A stretch of DNA of 20,739 nt from an uncultured Eubacteriales bacterium (lineage in GTDB: Bacteria > Bacillota > Clostridia > Christensenellales > Borkfalkiaceae): positions 1-20,739 of the forward strand of contig CABQND010000039.1 in assembly GCA_902465495.1 (NCBI GenBank), written 5' to 3'. The notes beneath the pieces were generated by a model. That model was not told the DNA's origin and searched no databases. It saw only the letters and a program-made list of their open reading frames with translations. Made by a program: the position numbers and the translations under genes. Positions 14,034 to 20,739 of the stretch are shown here, one piece after another. Positions within the stretch are counted from its first letter, which is position 1. Each line of letters begins with the position of its first letter.

Positions 14034-16100
14034 ATGAAAGAAGGGTCCGCGATCGTAAAGGCAAAAAAACGCTTCGTGCGCGACATTTATATGAATCGCG
14101 AATATTCCTGGCTGCTTTTCAATGAGCGGGTGCTCGATCAGGCGAGCGATCTTACCAATCCGCTTTTAGAACGCTGTAAATTTTTGTCTATATTTTGTTC
14201 CAATTTGGACGAGTTTTTTATGGTGCGCGTGGGAAGCCTGTATAATGACAGCCTCGCCGCGCCCACAGCGTGCGATAATAAGACTTGTTTGACTGCCGCA
14301 AAACAGCTTGCGGGCATTCTCTCCGTTGTAGAAGAGCAATACAAGGCGCGTGCGGCAACTTACGCATCTCTGCGGAGAGAGTTGTCCAAGGCAGGGGTGC
14401 GGATTATGCGCGCGGCAGAACTCACTCCGCGCCAAAGCGAGGAGTGCCGCAGTTATTTTTTAAGCCGCGTGATGCCGCTGTTGTCATTGATGGTGTTGGA
14501 CGCGAAACATCCGATGGTACAGTTCGAGAACAGAAAAAATTATATGATCTACGAACTCGAACGCAACGGCAGGCGGATGATCGGCGTATTATACGTCAAT
14601 CCCGCGGTTGACCGCATGTATCGACTCAGCGGCGGGAAAAAGGCGAAGATCGTGCCCATCGAGGAGCTTTTGCGCGCATATGGGCATCTGGCTTTCAGCG
14701 GATATACTGTCAAAAATAAGATGATGTTGCGCGTGACTCGCAACGCCGATCTTGATACGAGCATCGATTCGGATGTGGAACGCGATTTTTCGGAGATCAT
14801 GAAGCATAAGATCGAAACGCGCGCACGGCTGGGCGTCGTGCGGTTAGAAGTGGATGATCCTTCTTCTCCGTTGCGCGAATTTGTTCTCAAACTCCTCAAA
14901 ATCGATGCGGCGAATTGTTTTGCGGATGAACGGTTTTTCGATTATAAATTCATGTTTTCGGTGGGGAATTATCTTCCGGCCGAAACGGCGAACGCCTTGC
15001 GCTATCCGCCGTTCAAAGGCGCAATAGCCGCGGAATTGGAAGAGTCGCCTTCCCTTGTGGATTACGCGCTGCAAAACAATATTTTCTTATCCTATCCCTA
15101 TGACAGCATGCAGCCCGTCGTCGATCTTTTGGAGGCTTGCGCGAAGGATAAACGCGTGCTTTCCATCAAGATCACCATATATAGGCTTGCCAATCATTCG
15201 CGCATCGTGGACGCGCTGTGCAAGGCTTGCGAGCGCGGTAAGCAGGTTACGGTGGTCATCGAGCTGTGCGCGCGTTTCGACGAGGAGAGCAACCTTCACT
15301 ATGCGCAGATGCTGCAAGAAGCAGGGTGTACCATCATATACGGCATGGAAAATTATAAAGTGCATTCGAAGATCATATCCGTTGTTCTCAAAGACGGCGA
15401 AACCATCCGCTATATCACTCATCTCGGTACAGGGAACTATAATGAATCCACTTCCAAACAGTATACCGACCTGAACATTATCACTGCGGATGAGGCGATC
15501 GGGGAGGATGCAGTTGCGTTTTTCCGCAACATAGCCATCTGCAATATCGATTACAAATATAAAAAACTTTTGGTTGCGCCCGAAACTTTGAAACCCGGTC
15601 TGATCGCGCAGATCGATCGCGAGATCGAAAAAGCAAGATCGGGCGGCGAAGGCAGGATCTTGGCAAAGATGAACAGCCTGACCGACAAACAGATCATAGA
15701 CAAACTGGTGGAAGCGAGCTGTGCGGGTGTAAAGATCCAATTGATCGTGCGCGGCATTTGCTGTTTGATCCCCGGGATTGCGGGTAAGACCGAAAATATT
15801 CGAGTCATCTCTATTGTCGGCAGATTTTTGGAACATTCGCGCGTTTACTGTTTTGGCGGAGAAGAGGACCGCAGGATGTACATATCCAGCGCGGACCTCA
15901 TGACGCGCAATACCGATAAGCGCGTGGAGATCGCCGCGCCCATTGAGGATAAAGGCATCGAAAAGAAAATTTACGCCTTTTTGCAGGCGCTGCTTTCGGA
16001 TAACGTGAAAGCGCGCAAACTCTGCGCGGATGGCGTTTACCGCCCTGTGGAAACGCTCGGTGCGGCGTTCAACGCACAAGAAAGTCTTATCAAGGGCTGA
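14034..16100 (+). CDS. ppk: Polyphosphate kinase (PPK1)
   Basis: A 688-residue enzyme that builds inorganic polyphosphate from the terminal phosphate of ATP, reversibly. N-terminal domain: MNREYSWLLFNERVL (20-34) and FCSNLDEFFMVRV (54-66), containing the ATP-binding Asn. The catalytic phospholipase-D-like domains carry ITIYR (380-384) and CARFDEESNLHYA (412-424), the autophosphorylated histidine H444 in YKVHSK, HLGTGNYNE (463-471) and the second histidine H601 in RFLEHSRVY. All active-site positions I can place are intact and the length is normal for PPK1. AAGGAGT lies 9 bases before the ATG. It is the third gene of the pfk-ppx-ppk operon, so synthesis and breakdown of polyphosphate are expressed together with a glycolytic ATP-using step. 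Confidence 0.96.
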   Translation: MKEGSAIVKAKKRFVRDIYMNREYSWLLFNERVLDQASDLTNPLLERCKFLSIFCSNLDEFFMVRVGSLYNDSLAAPTACDNKTCLTAAKQLAGILSVVEEQYKARAATYASLRRELSKAGVRIMRAAELTPRQSEECRSYFLSRVMPLLSLMVLDAKHPMVQFENRKNYMIYELERNGRRMIGVLYVNPAVDRMYRLSGGKKAKIVPIEELLRAYGHLAFSGYTVKNKMMLRVTRNADLDTSIDSDVERDFSEIMKHKIETRARLGVVRLEVDDPSSPLREFVLKLLKIDAANCFADERFFDYKFMFSVGNYLPAETANALRYPPFKGAIAAELEESPSLVDYALQNNIFLSYPYDSMQPVVDLLEACAKDKRVLSIKITIYRLANHSRIVDALCKACERGKQVTVVIELCARFDEESNLHYAQMLQEAGCTIIYGMENYKVHSKIISVVLKDGETIRYITHLGTGNYNESTSKQYTDLNIITADEAIGEDAVAFFRNIAICNIDYKYKKLLVAPETLKPGLIAQIDREIEKARSGGEGRILAKMNSLTDKQIIDKLVEASCAGVKIQLIVRGICCLIPGIAGKTENIRVISIVGRFLEHSRVYCFGGEEDRRMYISSADLMTRNTDKRVEIAAPIEDKGIEKKIYAFLQALLSDNVKARKLCADGVYRPVETLGAAFNAQESLIKG

Positions 16101-16121
16101 AAAGTGAAAACCTGAAAAATT

Positions 16122-16149
16122 GCGCGCACCGTTGACAAACGGTGCGCGC
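16122..16149. repeat. 12-bp inverted repeat overlapping a promoter
   Basis: GCGCGCACCGTT (16122-16133) and its exact complement (16138-16149) around the loop GACA. It starts 21 bases after the ppk stop. No U-run follows on the plus strand (the next bases are CGTTG), so as a plus-strand terminator it is weak. Instead the loop and inner arms contain the -35 of the next gene. It could be an operator, a poor terminator, or both. Confidence 0.7.
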
Positions 16150-16160
16150 CGTTGTATAAT
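16132..16160 (+). promoter_or_regulatory. Consensus promoter of the 75-residue membrane protein gene
   Basis: TTGACA (16132-16137), 17-base spacer, TATAAT (16155-16160): a full match to the sigma-A consensus at optimum spacing. The -35 is centred on the axis of the 12-bp inverted repeat at 16122-16149. Transcription should begin near 16167, giving a 34-base leader that holds two CTTGAA repeats and a perfect ribosome site. Confidence 0.88.
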
Positions 16161-16200
16161 GATAATATCTTGAAATTCTTGAAGATAAGGAGGTAACATT

Positions 16201-16428
16201 ATGGCAAAGCATGGAAAAGGGTATCTGAACGCCGGTCTTGGCTGGCTGATCAACCTGATTTTGGCGATCATTCCCGTAACAAGCTGGATCCTCGGCGGCA
16301 TCACGCGTATTTCGCGCGGGCATTGGATTATGGGTATTTTGCAGCTTCTGCTCATCGGTGAAATCATTTTCTACTTTGTGGATCTGGTGACTGTGATCCT
16401 TTCCGGCGATCTGCGCATTTTCGCTTGA
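16201..16428 (+). CDS. Small two-helix membrane protein, function unknown
   Basis: A 75-residue protein with a short polar start (MAKHGKGYLNAG), a hydrophobic helix at about 12-34, a basic turn (RISRGH), and a second helix at about 42-68. Both ends probably face the same side. I do not recognise the family. TAAGGAGGT (16186-16194), 6 bases before the ATG, is close to a perfect ribosome site and, with the consensus promoter, predicts strong expression. The frame ends 63 bases before the glnN promoter -35 with no terminator visible, so some read-through into glnN is possible. Nothing in the sequence ties it to polyphosphate or nitrogen metabolism beyond position. Confidence 0.8.
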   Translation: MAKHGKGYLNAGLGWLINLILAIIPVTSWILGGITRISRGHWIMGILQLLLIGEIIFYFVDLVTVILSGDLRIFA

Positions 16429-16495
16429 TCGAAAATTTTATGTAAAATTATATACGGTATAAAATTTCGTAATAGTTTATATTTCGTAAAATTGT

Positions 16496-16524
16496 TTGAC
16501 AAAAGCGAAACGATTGAATATAAT
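16496..16524 (+). promoter_or_regulatory. Consensus promoter of glnN
   Basis: TTGACA (16496-16501), 17-base spacer, TATAAT (16519-16524), a full consensus match. It is preceded by an A/T-rich stretch (16432-16495) that could serve as an UP element. The predicted start of transcription is at about 16531, about 109 bases before glnN. Confidence 0.9.
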
Positions 16525-16530
16525 AAAATC

Positions 16531-16639
16531 ATGAAAACAGCAAAGGCGCTGCGGGTAATAGGAAATGTACCTTGCGGGGCCTTTCTTTATACCCGGATAT
16601 TTTCAAGAGAGAGCCTCGAAGGCAAAGGAGTGCAATAAT
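16531..16639 (+). promoter_or_regulatory. glnN leader: hairpin and possible 35-codon leader ORF
   Basis: The predicted transcript start coincides with an ATG (16531) that opens a 35-codon frame, MKTAKALRVIGNV onward, ending with TAA at 16636-16638, one base before the glnN ATG. It has no ribosome site, so translation would have to be leaderless. The leader also folds into an imperfect stem-loop at 16542-16584: AAAGGC pairs with GCCTTT at the base, CUGC pairs with GCGG, GGGUA pairs with UACCU, and the ten-base loop is AUAGGAAAUG. The U-rich CTTTAT follows, resembling a weak attenuator. I do not recognise a known riboswitch. The structure is seen in the sequence, and the regulatory role is inference. 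Confidence 0.4.
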
Positions 16640-18727
16640 ATGAAAGTACCTGAGTTATTCGGCGAAAACGTATTTAACTTGCAGGTAATGCAGGACAAAT
16701 TACCCAAAGAAGTTTTCAAGTCGCTGAAAAAGACCATTGACGAGGGCACCCCGCTCGACGCGAGCGTAGCGAGCGTGGTTGCGAACGCCATGAAAGACTG
16801 GGCGGTGGAAAAAGGTGCAACCCATTATACCCATTGGTTCCAGCCGATGACGGGCATCACTGCCGAAAAGCACGACTCGTTCATCAATCCGACCAAAGAC
16901 GGAAAAGTGATCATGGACTTTTCGGGCAAGGAACTTGTAGTGGGTGAGCCGGACGCATCCAGTTTCCCCAGCGGCGGTGTGCGCGCAACCTTTGAGGCAC
17001 GCGGCTATACCGCATGGGATCCGACTTCGTTTGCTTTCATCAAGGACGGTACCCTCTGTATCCCGACTACATTTTTCTCGTATAGCGGAGAAGTTTTAGA
17101 CAAAAAAACGCCTCTTCTGAAAAGTATGCGTGCGCTCAACAAACAGGCGCTGCGTATTTTGCGGTTGTTTGGCAATACCACGGCAAAGCGCGTCTATCCG
17201 ACCGTCGGCGCGGAACAGGAATATTTCCTGATCGATCGCAAGATGTACGATGCGCGCAAGGACCTCGTGTTCTCCGGCAGAACGCTGTTCGGCGCAAAAT
17301 CCCCCAAGGGGCAAGAGCTTGAAGATCATTATTTCGGGCCGATCAAAAAGCGCGTCAGCGATTTCATGCACGATCTGGACATTGAGCTTTGGAAATTGGG
17401 CATTCTCGCCAAAACCAAACACAATGAAGTGGCGCCCGCACAGCACGAGCTTGCGCCGATCTTCACCATTACCAACGTGGCGAGCGATCAGAACCAGCTC
17501 ATCATGGAAACGATGAAGAAGGTTGCCGCAAAACATGGTCTGTACTGCCTGCTGCATGAAAAACCGTTTGCAGGCGTGAACGGCTCGGGCAAGCACAACA
17601 ACTGGTCCATGAGCACGGATACGGGCATCAACCTGCTCGATCCCGGTTCCACGCCCGCCGAAAACGGACAGTTTATGCTCTTTTTCATGGCAGTCGTCAA
17701 AGCTGTGGATGAATACCAGGATCTTTTGCGCCTGTCCGTCGCGAGCGCGGGCAACGATCACCGTCTTGGTGCAAACGAAGCGCCTCCTGCGATCGTATCC
17801 ATGTACATCGGTGAAGAGCTTGCGGGCGTTATCGATGCGCTCGAACACGAAGTCAAGTATAACGGAAAGGGCAAACAGGTCATGAAGCTGGGCGTCGATA
17901 CGCTGCCCGATCTTCCCAAGGATACGACCGACCGCAACCGTACCTCGCCGTTTGCATTTACGGGCAATAAGTTTGAGTTCCGTATGCTCGGTTCTACATT
18001 CTCGATCGCCGGACCGAACATTATCGTCAATACGATCGTCGCCGACGAACTCAGACAGTTTGCGGACGAACTGGAAGGCGCAAAAGATTTTAATGCCGCC
18101 CTCCATGATGTGGTCGTCAAGACGATCAAAGAGCATAAGCGCATCATCTTTAACGGCAACAACTATACCGAAGAGTGGGCGAAAGAGGCGAAAAAGCGCG
18201 GACTTTTGAACTTGCGCAACAGTGCAGAAGCGCTCTCGCATTTTGCGGACAAGAAAAATATCGAGTTGTTTCAGCGCAATGAAGTGTTCACCGAACGTGA
18301 AGTCACTTCCCGTATGGACATCATGCTCGAAAACTACTGCAAGGTGCTTACGATCGAGGCTTTGACCATGATCGAAATGGGCAAGAAGGACATCTATCCC
18401 GCAGTGAATGCTTACATTTGCGATCTGTGTGCGACCGTGCAGGGCAAAAAGGCTGTGAGTGCAAACCTCGATGTTTCCGTCGAAGAGTCCCTCATCTCCA
18501 AGCTCTCTGCGGCGAACGGAGCAATGTACGCCAAGACCGGCGAGATCGAAAAACTGCTCATTGAAGCCAAGACATACGAGAATCCCGCAAAGGCGGCTAA
18601 GTTCTTCGCGGATAAGATCATTCCCGTCATGCAGGAGATGCGTGCTTACGCAGATGAGATGGAGATGAACACAGCGAAAAAATACTGGCCGTTCCCCACG
18701 TACGGCGATATTCTGTTCAGCGTGTAA
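16640..18727 (+). CDS. glnN: Glutamine synthetase type III
   Basis: A 695-residue cytosolic enzyme making glutamine from glutamate, ammonium and ATP. It is the large GSIII form found in Bacteroides, many Clostridia and cyanobacteria. Motifs seen are THYTHWFQPMTG (61-72), VGAEQEYFLI (189-198) with metal-binding glutamates, KTKHNEVAPAQHELAPIF (258-275), GVNGSGKHNNWS (312-323) for glutamate/ATP, and the GSIII signature NRTSPFAFTGNKFEFRMLGS (433-452). A frame continues upstream to 16565, but AAAGGAG (16624-16630), 9 bases before ATG 16640, and the family N-terminus set the start. Length is slightly below the family's typical 700-730. Promoter and leader are described separately. amt follows after 215 bases, as expected for genes co-regulated by nitrogen supply. 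Confidence 0.96.
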   Translation: MKVPELFGENVFNLQVMQDKLPKEVFKSLKKTIDEGTPLDASVASVVANAMKDWAVEKGATHYTHWFQPMTGITAEKHDSFINPTKDGKVIMDFSGKELVVGEPDASSFPSGGVRATFEARGYTAWDPTSFAFIKDGTLCIPTTFFSYSGEVLDKKTPLLKSMRALNKQALRILRLFGNTTAKRVYPTVGAEQEYFLIDRKMYDARKDLVFSGRTLFGAKSPKGQELEDHYFGPIKKRVSDFMHDLDIELWKLGILAKTKHNEVAPAQHELAPIFTITNVASDQNQLIMETMKKVAAKHGLYCLLHEKPFAGVNGSGKHNNWSMSTDTGINLLDPGSTPAENGQFMLFFMAVVKAVDEYQDLLRLSVASAGNDHRLGANEAPPAIVSMYIGEELAGVIDALEHEVKYNGKGKQVMKLGVDTLPDLPKDTTDRNRTSPFAFTGNKFEFRMLGSTFSIAGPNIIVNTIVADELRQFADELEGAKDFNAALHDVVVKTIKEHKRIIFNGNNYTEEWAKEAKKRGLLNLRNSAEALSHFADKKNIELFQRNEVFTEREVTSRMDIMLENYCKVLTIEALTMIEMGKKDIYPAVNAYICDLCATVQGKKAVSANLDVSVEESLISKLSAANGAMYAKTGEIEKLLIEAKTYENPAKAAKFFADKIIPVMQEMRAYADEMEMNTAKKYWPFPTYGDILFSV

Positions 18728-18792
18728 AAGCCTTCCGCTTTTACCGCGGCAAATCAAAAAACTACGCAAAGGCGCGCAAAATAACGGCATCC

Positions 18793-18868
18793 GCGAAGTC
18801 GCAGAACATTGTTTCTGCGCTTCGCCTCTGCGGGAATTTCCCGCAGAGGCGGAAGAAAAATCTTCCGC
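18793..18868 (+). repeat. Three overlapping hairpins between glnN and amt
   Basis: Hairpin A: GCGAAG and CGCAGAA (18793-18806, one bulged T) pair with 18813-18825. Hairpin B: GCCTCTGCGGGAA (18824-18836) pairs with 18838-18850, a 13-bp perfect stem. Hairpin C: GCGGAAGA (18849-18856) pairs with TCTTCCGC (18861-18868), loop AAAA. B shares two bases with both A and C, so neighbouring stems compete at their edges. A TTTTTT run appears at 18879-18884. This could terminate most glnN transcription and let part continue into amt. Apart from these hairpins, the 215-base gap contains no gene. I found no promoter for amt with acceptable spacing to its ribosome site. Confidence 0.6.
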
Positions 18869-18942
18869 AAACAGCCTGTTTTTTCTTGCAGCGCCTTTTT
18901 TGGTGTACAAAATATTACATTTTATCATATAGGAGGTAGAAT

Positions 18943-20706
18943 ATGGAAGGCATATTCGGTGTGACCGGAATATGGTTTCTGATCGGAGCGATTCTAGTCT
19001 GGTTTATGCAGGCAGGATTTGCGATGGTCGAAACGGGTTTCACGCGTGCGAAGAACGCGGGAAACATCATCATGAAAAACTTGATGGATTTTTGTATCGG
19101 CACGGTGGTATTTGTATTGCTCGGTGCCGGTCTGTTGTTGGGGGAGGATGCTCTGTTTGGGCTGATCGGTATACCGAATCTGGACATCATCACAAACTTT
19201 ACCGACCCGGGCGTTGCGTCGAACTTCTTTTTCAACCTCGTATTCTGTGCCACAACGGCAACGATCGTTTCTGGTGCGATGGCGGAACGCACGAAATTTC
19301 TTTCGTACTGCATTTATTCGCTTGTGATCAGTGCAGTTGTGTATCCCATCGAAGCGCATTGGGCTTGGGGCGGCGGCTGGCTGAGCACGGCGGTGCCTCT
19401 GTTCGGAACGGAAGGCTATTTTGGCGGCGTGGAATACATAGACTTTGCAGGCTCTTCGCTCATTCACATGGTGGGCGGTATCTCTTCTTTTATCGGTGCG
19501 CTCATTCTCGGACCGCGCTGGGGCAAATATCTCGATAAGGACGGCAGGCCGACGCTGGTACGCCGGGAAGTGAAATTTGTCCGCGCGATCCCCGGACATA
19601 ACTTGACCATCGGTGCGCTCGGCGTGTTCATTCTTTGGTTCTGCTGGTACGGATTCAACGGCGCCGCGGCGGCGAGTGTGGATCAGACGGCGCAGATCCT
19701 CGTCACGACCACCGTTGCAACGGCGGCTGCGACCTGTGCGACGATGATCTTTACTTGGATCAAAAACAAAAAACCGGACGTTTCCATGACGCTGAACGGC
19801 TCTCTTGCGGGGTTGGTCGCGATCACGGCAGGCTGCGCGGAAGTGGACGTGATCGGCGCATTCTTCATCGGTGTGGTGGCAGGCATTCTCGTGGACGTCG
19901 TGGTCGAAGTGGTCGATAAAAAATTCCATGTTGACGACCCTGTCGGCGCGATCGCGGTACACGGAGCAAACGGGCTGTGGGGCACCCTTGCCTGCGGACT
20001 GTTCTCGACAAGCACTGGCTTGTTCTATACGGGAAATTTCACGCAGCTGATCGTACAGCTTATCGGTGTTGTTGCTATTTCGGCATGGACGATCGTATGC
20101 ATGATCGCTCTCTTCCAGATCCTCAAACATACCGTGGGGCTCCGTGCTTCTAAGGTGGAAGAGATCGAAGGCCTTGACAAACACGAACACGGGCTTCCCA
20201 GCGCATATGCAGACTTTGCGGCTGTGCCTCTGGCGGCGGAAATGCTTGATCCGGATGGGGTTTCTTTCGATGCTACGGACGAACCCGCCGGCGTCACGGT
20301 GGTCGATACGGCGGCTCCTGCTTTACAGGAAAGCAGTGAAACCGGGGCGAAACTTTCTAAGGTCGTCATACTCACCAAACAGTCCAAGTTCGAGGAGCTC
20401 AAAAAGGCTCTCGGAGAAATCGGCGTGACGGGGCTTACCGTGACGCAGGTGCTCGGATGCGGCGTGCAAAAAGGTGCAGGTGAATATTACCGCGGCGTCA
20501 AGGTGGATATGGACCTTCTGCCCAAAGTAAAAGTGGAAGTCGTTGTCAGCAAGGTGCCTGTCAGCGAAGTGATCGAAACGGCGCGCAAAGCGCTGTACAC
20601 GGGACATATCGGAGACGGAAAAATCTTCGTTTACGATGTGGAAGATGTTGTGCGTGTGCGTACGGGCGAATCGGGCTACGACGCTTTGCAAGATCAAAAA
20701 GACTGA
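18943..20706 (+). CDS. amt: Ammonium transporter fused to a C-terminal PII domain
   Basis: A 587-residue protein. Residues 1 to about 400 form an eleven-helix Amt/Rh ammonium channel with the twin pore histidines H175 (SLIHMVGG) and H340 (AVHGANGLWG) and the conserved MAERTKF and WYGFNG segments. A linker of about 70 residues rich in Glu, Ala and Asp joins a PII (GlnB/GlnK) domain at about 471-587, with the T-loop QKGAGEYYRG, the B-loop TGHIGDGKIF (553-562) and nucleotide-binding RVR (571-573). The position equivalent to Tyr51, the uridylylation site of enteric PII, is V521, so control is likely by direct ATP/ADP/2-oxoglutarate sensing. AGGAGGT lies 5 bases before the ATG. It follows glnN. 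The fused PII probably gates the channel according to nitrogen status (inference from free PII-Amt pairs). Confidence 0.95.
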   Translation: MEGIFGVTGIWFLIGAILVWFMQAGFAMVETGFTRAKNAGNIIMKNLMDFCIGTVVFVLLGAGLLLGEDALFGLIGIPNLDIITNFTDPGVASNFFFNLVFCATTATIVSGAMAERTKFLSYCIYSLVISAVVYPIEAHWAWGGGWLSTAVPLFGTEGYFGGVEYIDFAGSSLIHMVGGISSFIGALILGPRWGKYLDKDGRPTLVRREVKFVRAIPGHNLTIGALGVFILWFCWYGFNGAAAASVDQTAQILVTTTVATAAATCATMIFTWIKNKKPDVSMTLNGSLAGLVAITAGCAEVDVIGAFFIGVVAGILVDVVVEVVDKKFHVDDPVGAIAVHGANGLWGTLACGLFSTSTGLFYTGNFTQLIVQLIGVVAISAWTIVCMIALFQILKHTVGLRASKVEEIEGLDKHEHGLPSAYADFAAVPLAAEMLDPDGVSFDATDEPAGVTVVDTAAPALQESSETGAKLSKVVILTKQSKFEELKKALGEIGVTGLTVTQVLGCGVQKGAGEYYRGVKVDMDLLPKVKVEVVVSKVPVSEVIETARKALYTGHIGDGKIFVYDVEDVVRVRTGESGYDALQDQKD

Positions 20707-20714
20707 TAATAACC

Positions 20715-20739
20715 GCGCCTGCGCATTCGGCGCAGGCGC
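20715..20739 (+). terminator. Probable terminator after amt, cut by the window end
   Basis: A 10-bp perfect stem GCGCCTGCGC (20715-20724) with GCGCAGGCGC (20730-20739), loop ATTCG, eight bases after the amt stop, which is itself backed by two further in-phase TAA codons. The U-run would lie beyond the window, so termination is not proven. Confidence 0.65.

Noticed and set aside
16542..16584. ANTAR-type antiterminator or known glutamine riboswitch in the glnN leader
   Set aside because: No pair of hexaloop hairpins as required for ANTAR targets, and no match I can recognise to the glutamine-binding RNA motifs.
18874..18889. Possible sigma-54 (-24/-12) promoter before amt
   Set aside because: The TTGCA at 18886-18890 has no GG at the required distance upstream.
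17096..18928. 610-codon minus-strand frame opposite glnN
   Set aside because: Glutamine synthetase in the plus frame is certain, and the antisense product has no recognisable domain.
18900..18928. Possible amt promoter TTGGTG-17-TATCAT
   Set aside because: Transcription would begin at about 18935, within the AGGAGGT ribosome site, leaving no functional leader.

Overview
The window looks like part of a chromosome from an anaerobic, fermentative Firmicute, probably a gut-type Clostridia. The signs are: strong AGGAGG-type ribosome sites before most genes, sigma-A-like promoters (TTGACA-17-TATAAT), a ferredoxin-dependent 2-oxoacid oxidoreductase, a rubrerythrin, a type III glutamine synthetase and an ammonium transporter fused to a PII domain. 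Base composition looks even throughout. I see no insertion sequence, phage gene, tRNA, rRNA or CRISPR array. Lineage is inferred from gene content only.

Layout. (1) 124-5655: an aryl-acid operon, paaK1-iorA-iorB-paaK2-ACT, from an extended -10 promoter to a 20-bp terminator. Two phenylacetate-CoA ligase-type enzymes flank both subunits of indolepyruvate:ferredoxin oxidoreductase. Together they interconvert aryl-pyruvates, aryl-acetyl-CoAs and aryl-acetates, either fermenting aromatic amino acids or salvaging aryl acids in reverse. A tandem ACT-domain protein is a plausible aromatic amino acid sensor. (2) 5663-6985, minus strand: a CPA2-type cation/proton antiporter, convergent with the operon (shared terminator) and divergent from the next gene. 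(3) 7077-8998: a cytosolic GH13 alpha-glucan hydrolase followed by a four-helix membrane protein of unknown function. (4) 9049-10540: a MATE exporter as a single-gene unit. (5) 10656-11609: rubrerythrin plus two very small genes (50 and about 42 codons). (6) 11666-16100: pfk-ppx-ppk, joining glycolytic phosphofructokinase to polyphosphate breakdown and synthesis. (7) 16122-16428: a 75-residue two-helix membrane protein behind a consensus promoter embedded in a 12-bp inverted repeat. (8) 16496-20739: nitrogen assimilation, glnN (GSIII) with a structured leader, a hairpin-rich spacer, then amt-glnB.

Most genes are well-known families, and I did not find a clear new multi-gene system. The most unusual points are: the charged, PASK-like and AT-hook-bearing tail on the exopolyphosphatase; the glnN leader, with an ATG at the predicted transcription start and a frame ending one base before glnN; the promoter inside an inverted repeat; the two tiny genes after rubrerythrin; the three competing hairpins between glnN and amt; and the altered nucleotide-site motif in the phosphofructokinase.

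Starts differ from the longest open frame for the ACT protein (5184), MATE (9127), rubrerythrin (10656), pfk (11717), ppx (12837) and glnN (16640). In each case a Shine-Dalgarno sequence, family alignment or promoter position favours the shorter form. No gene-free stretch exceeds 300 bases.
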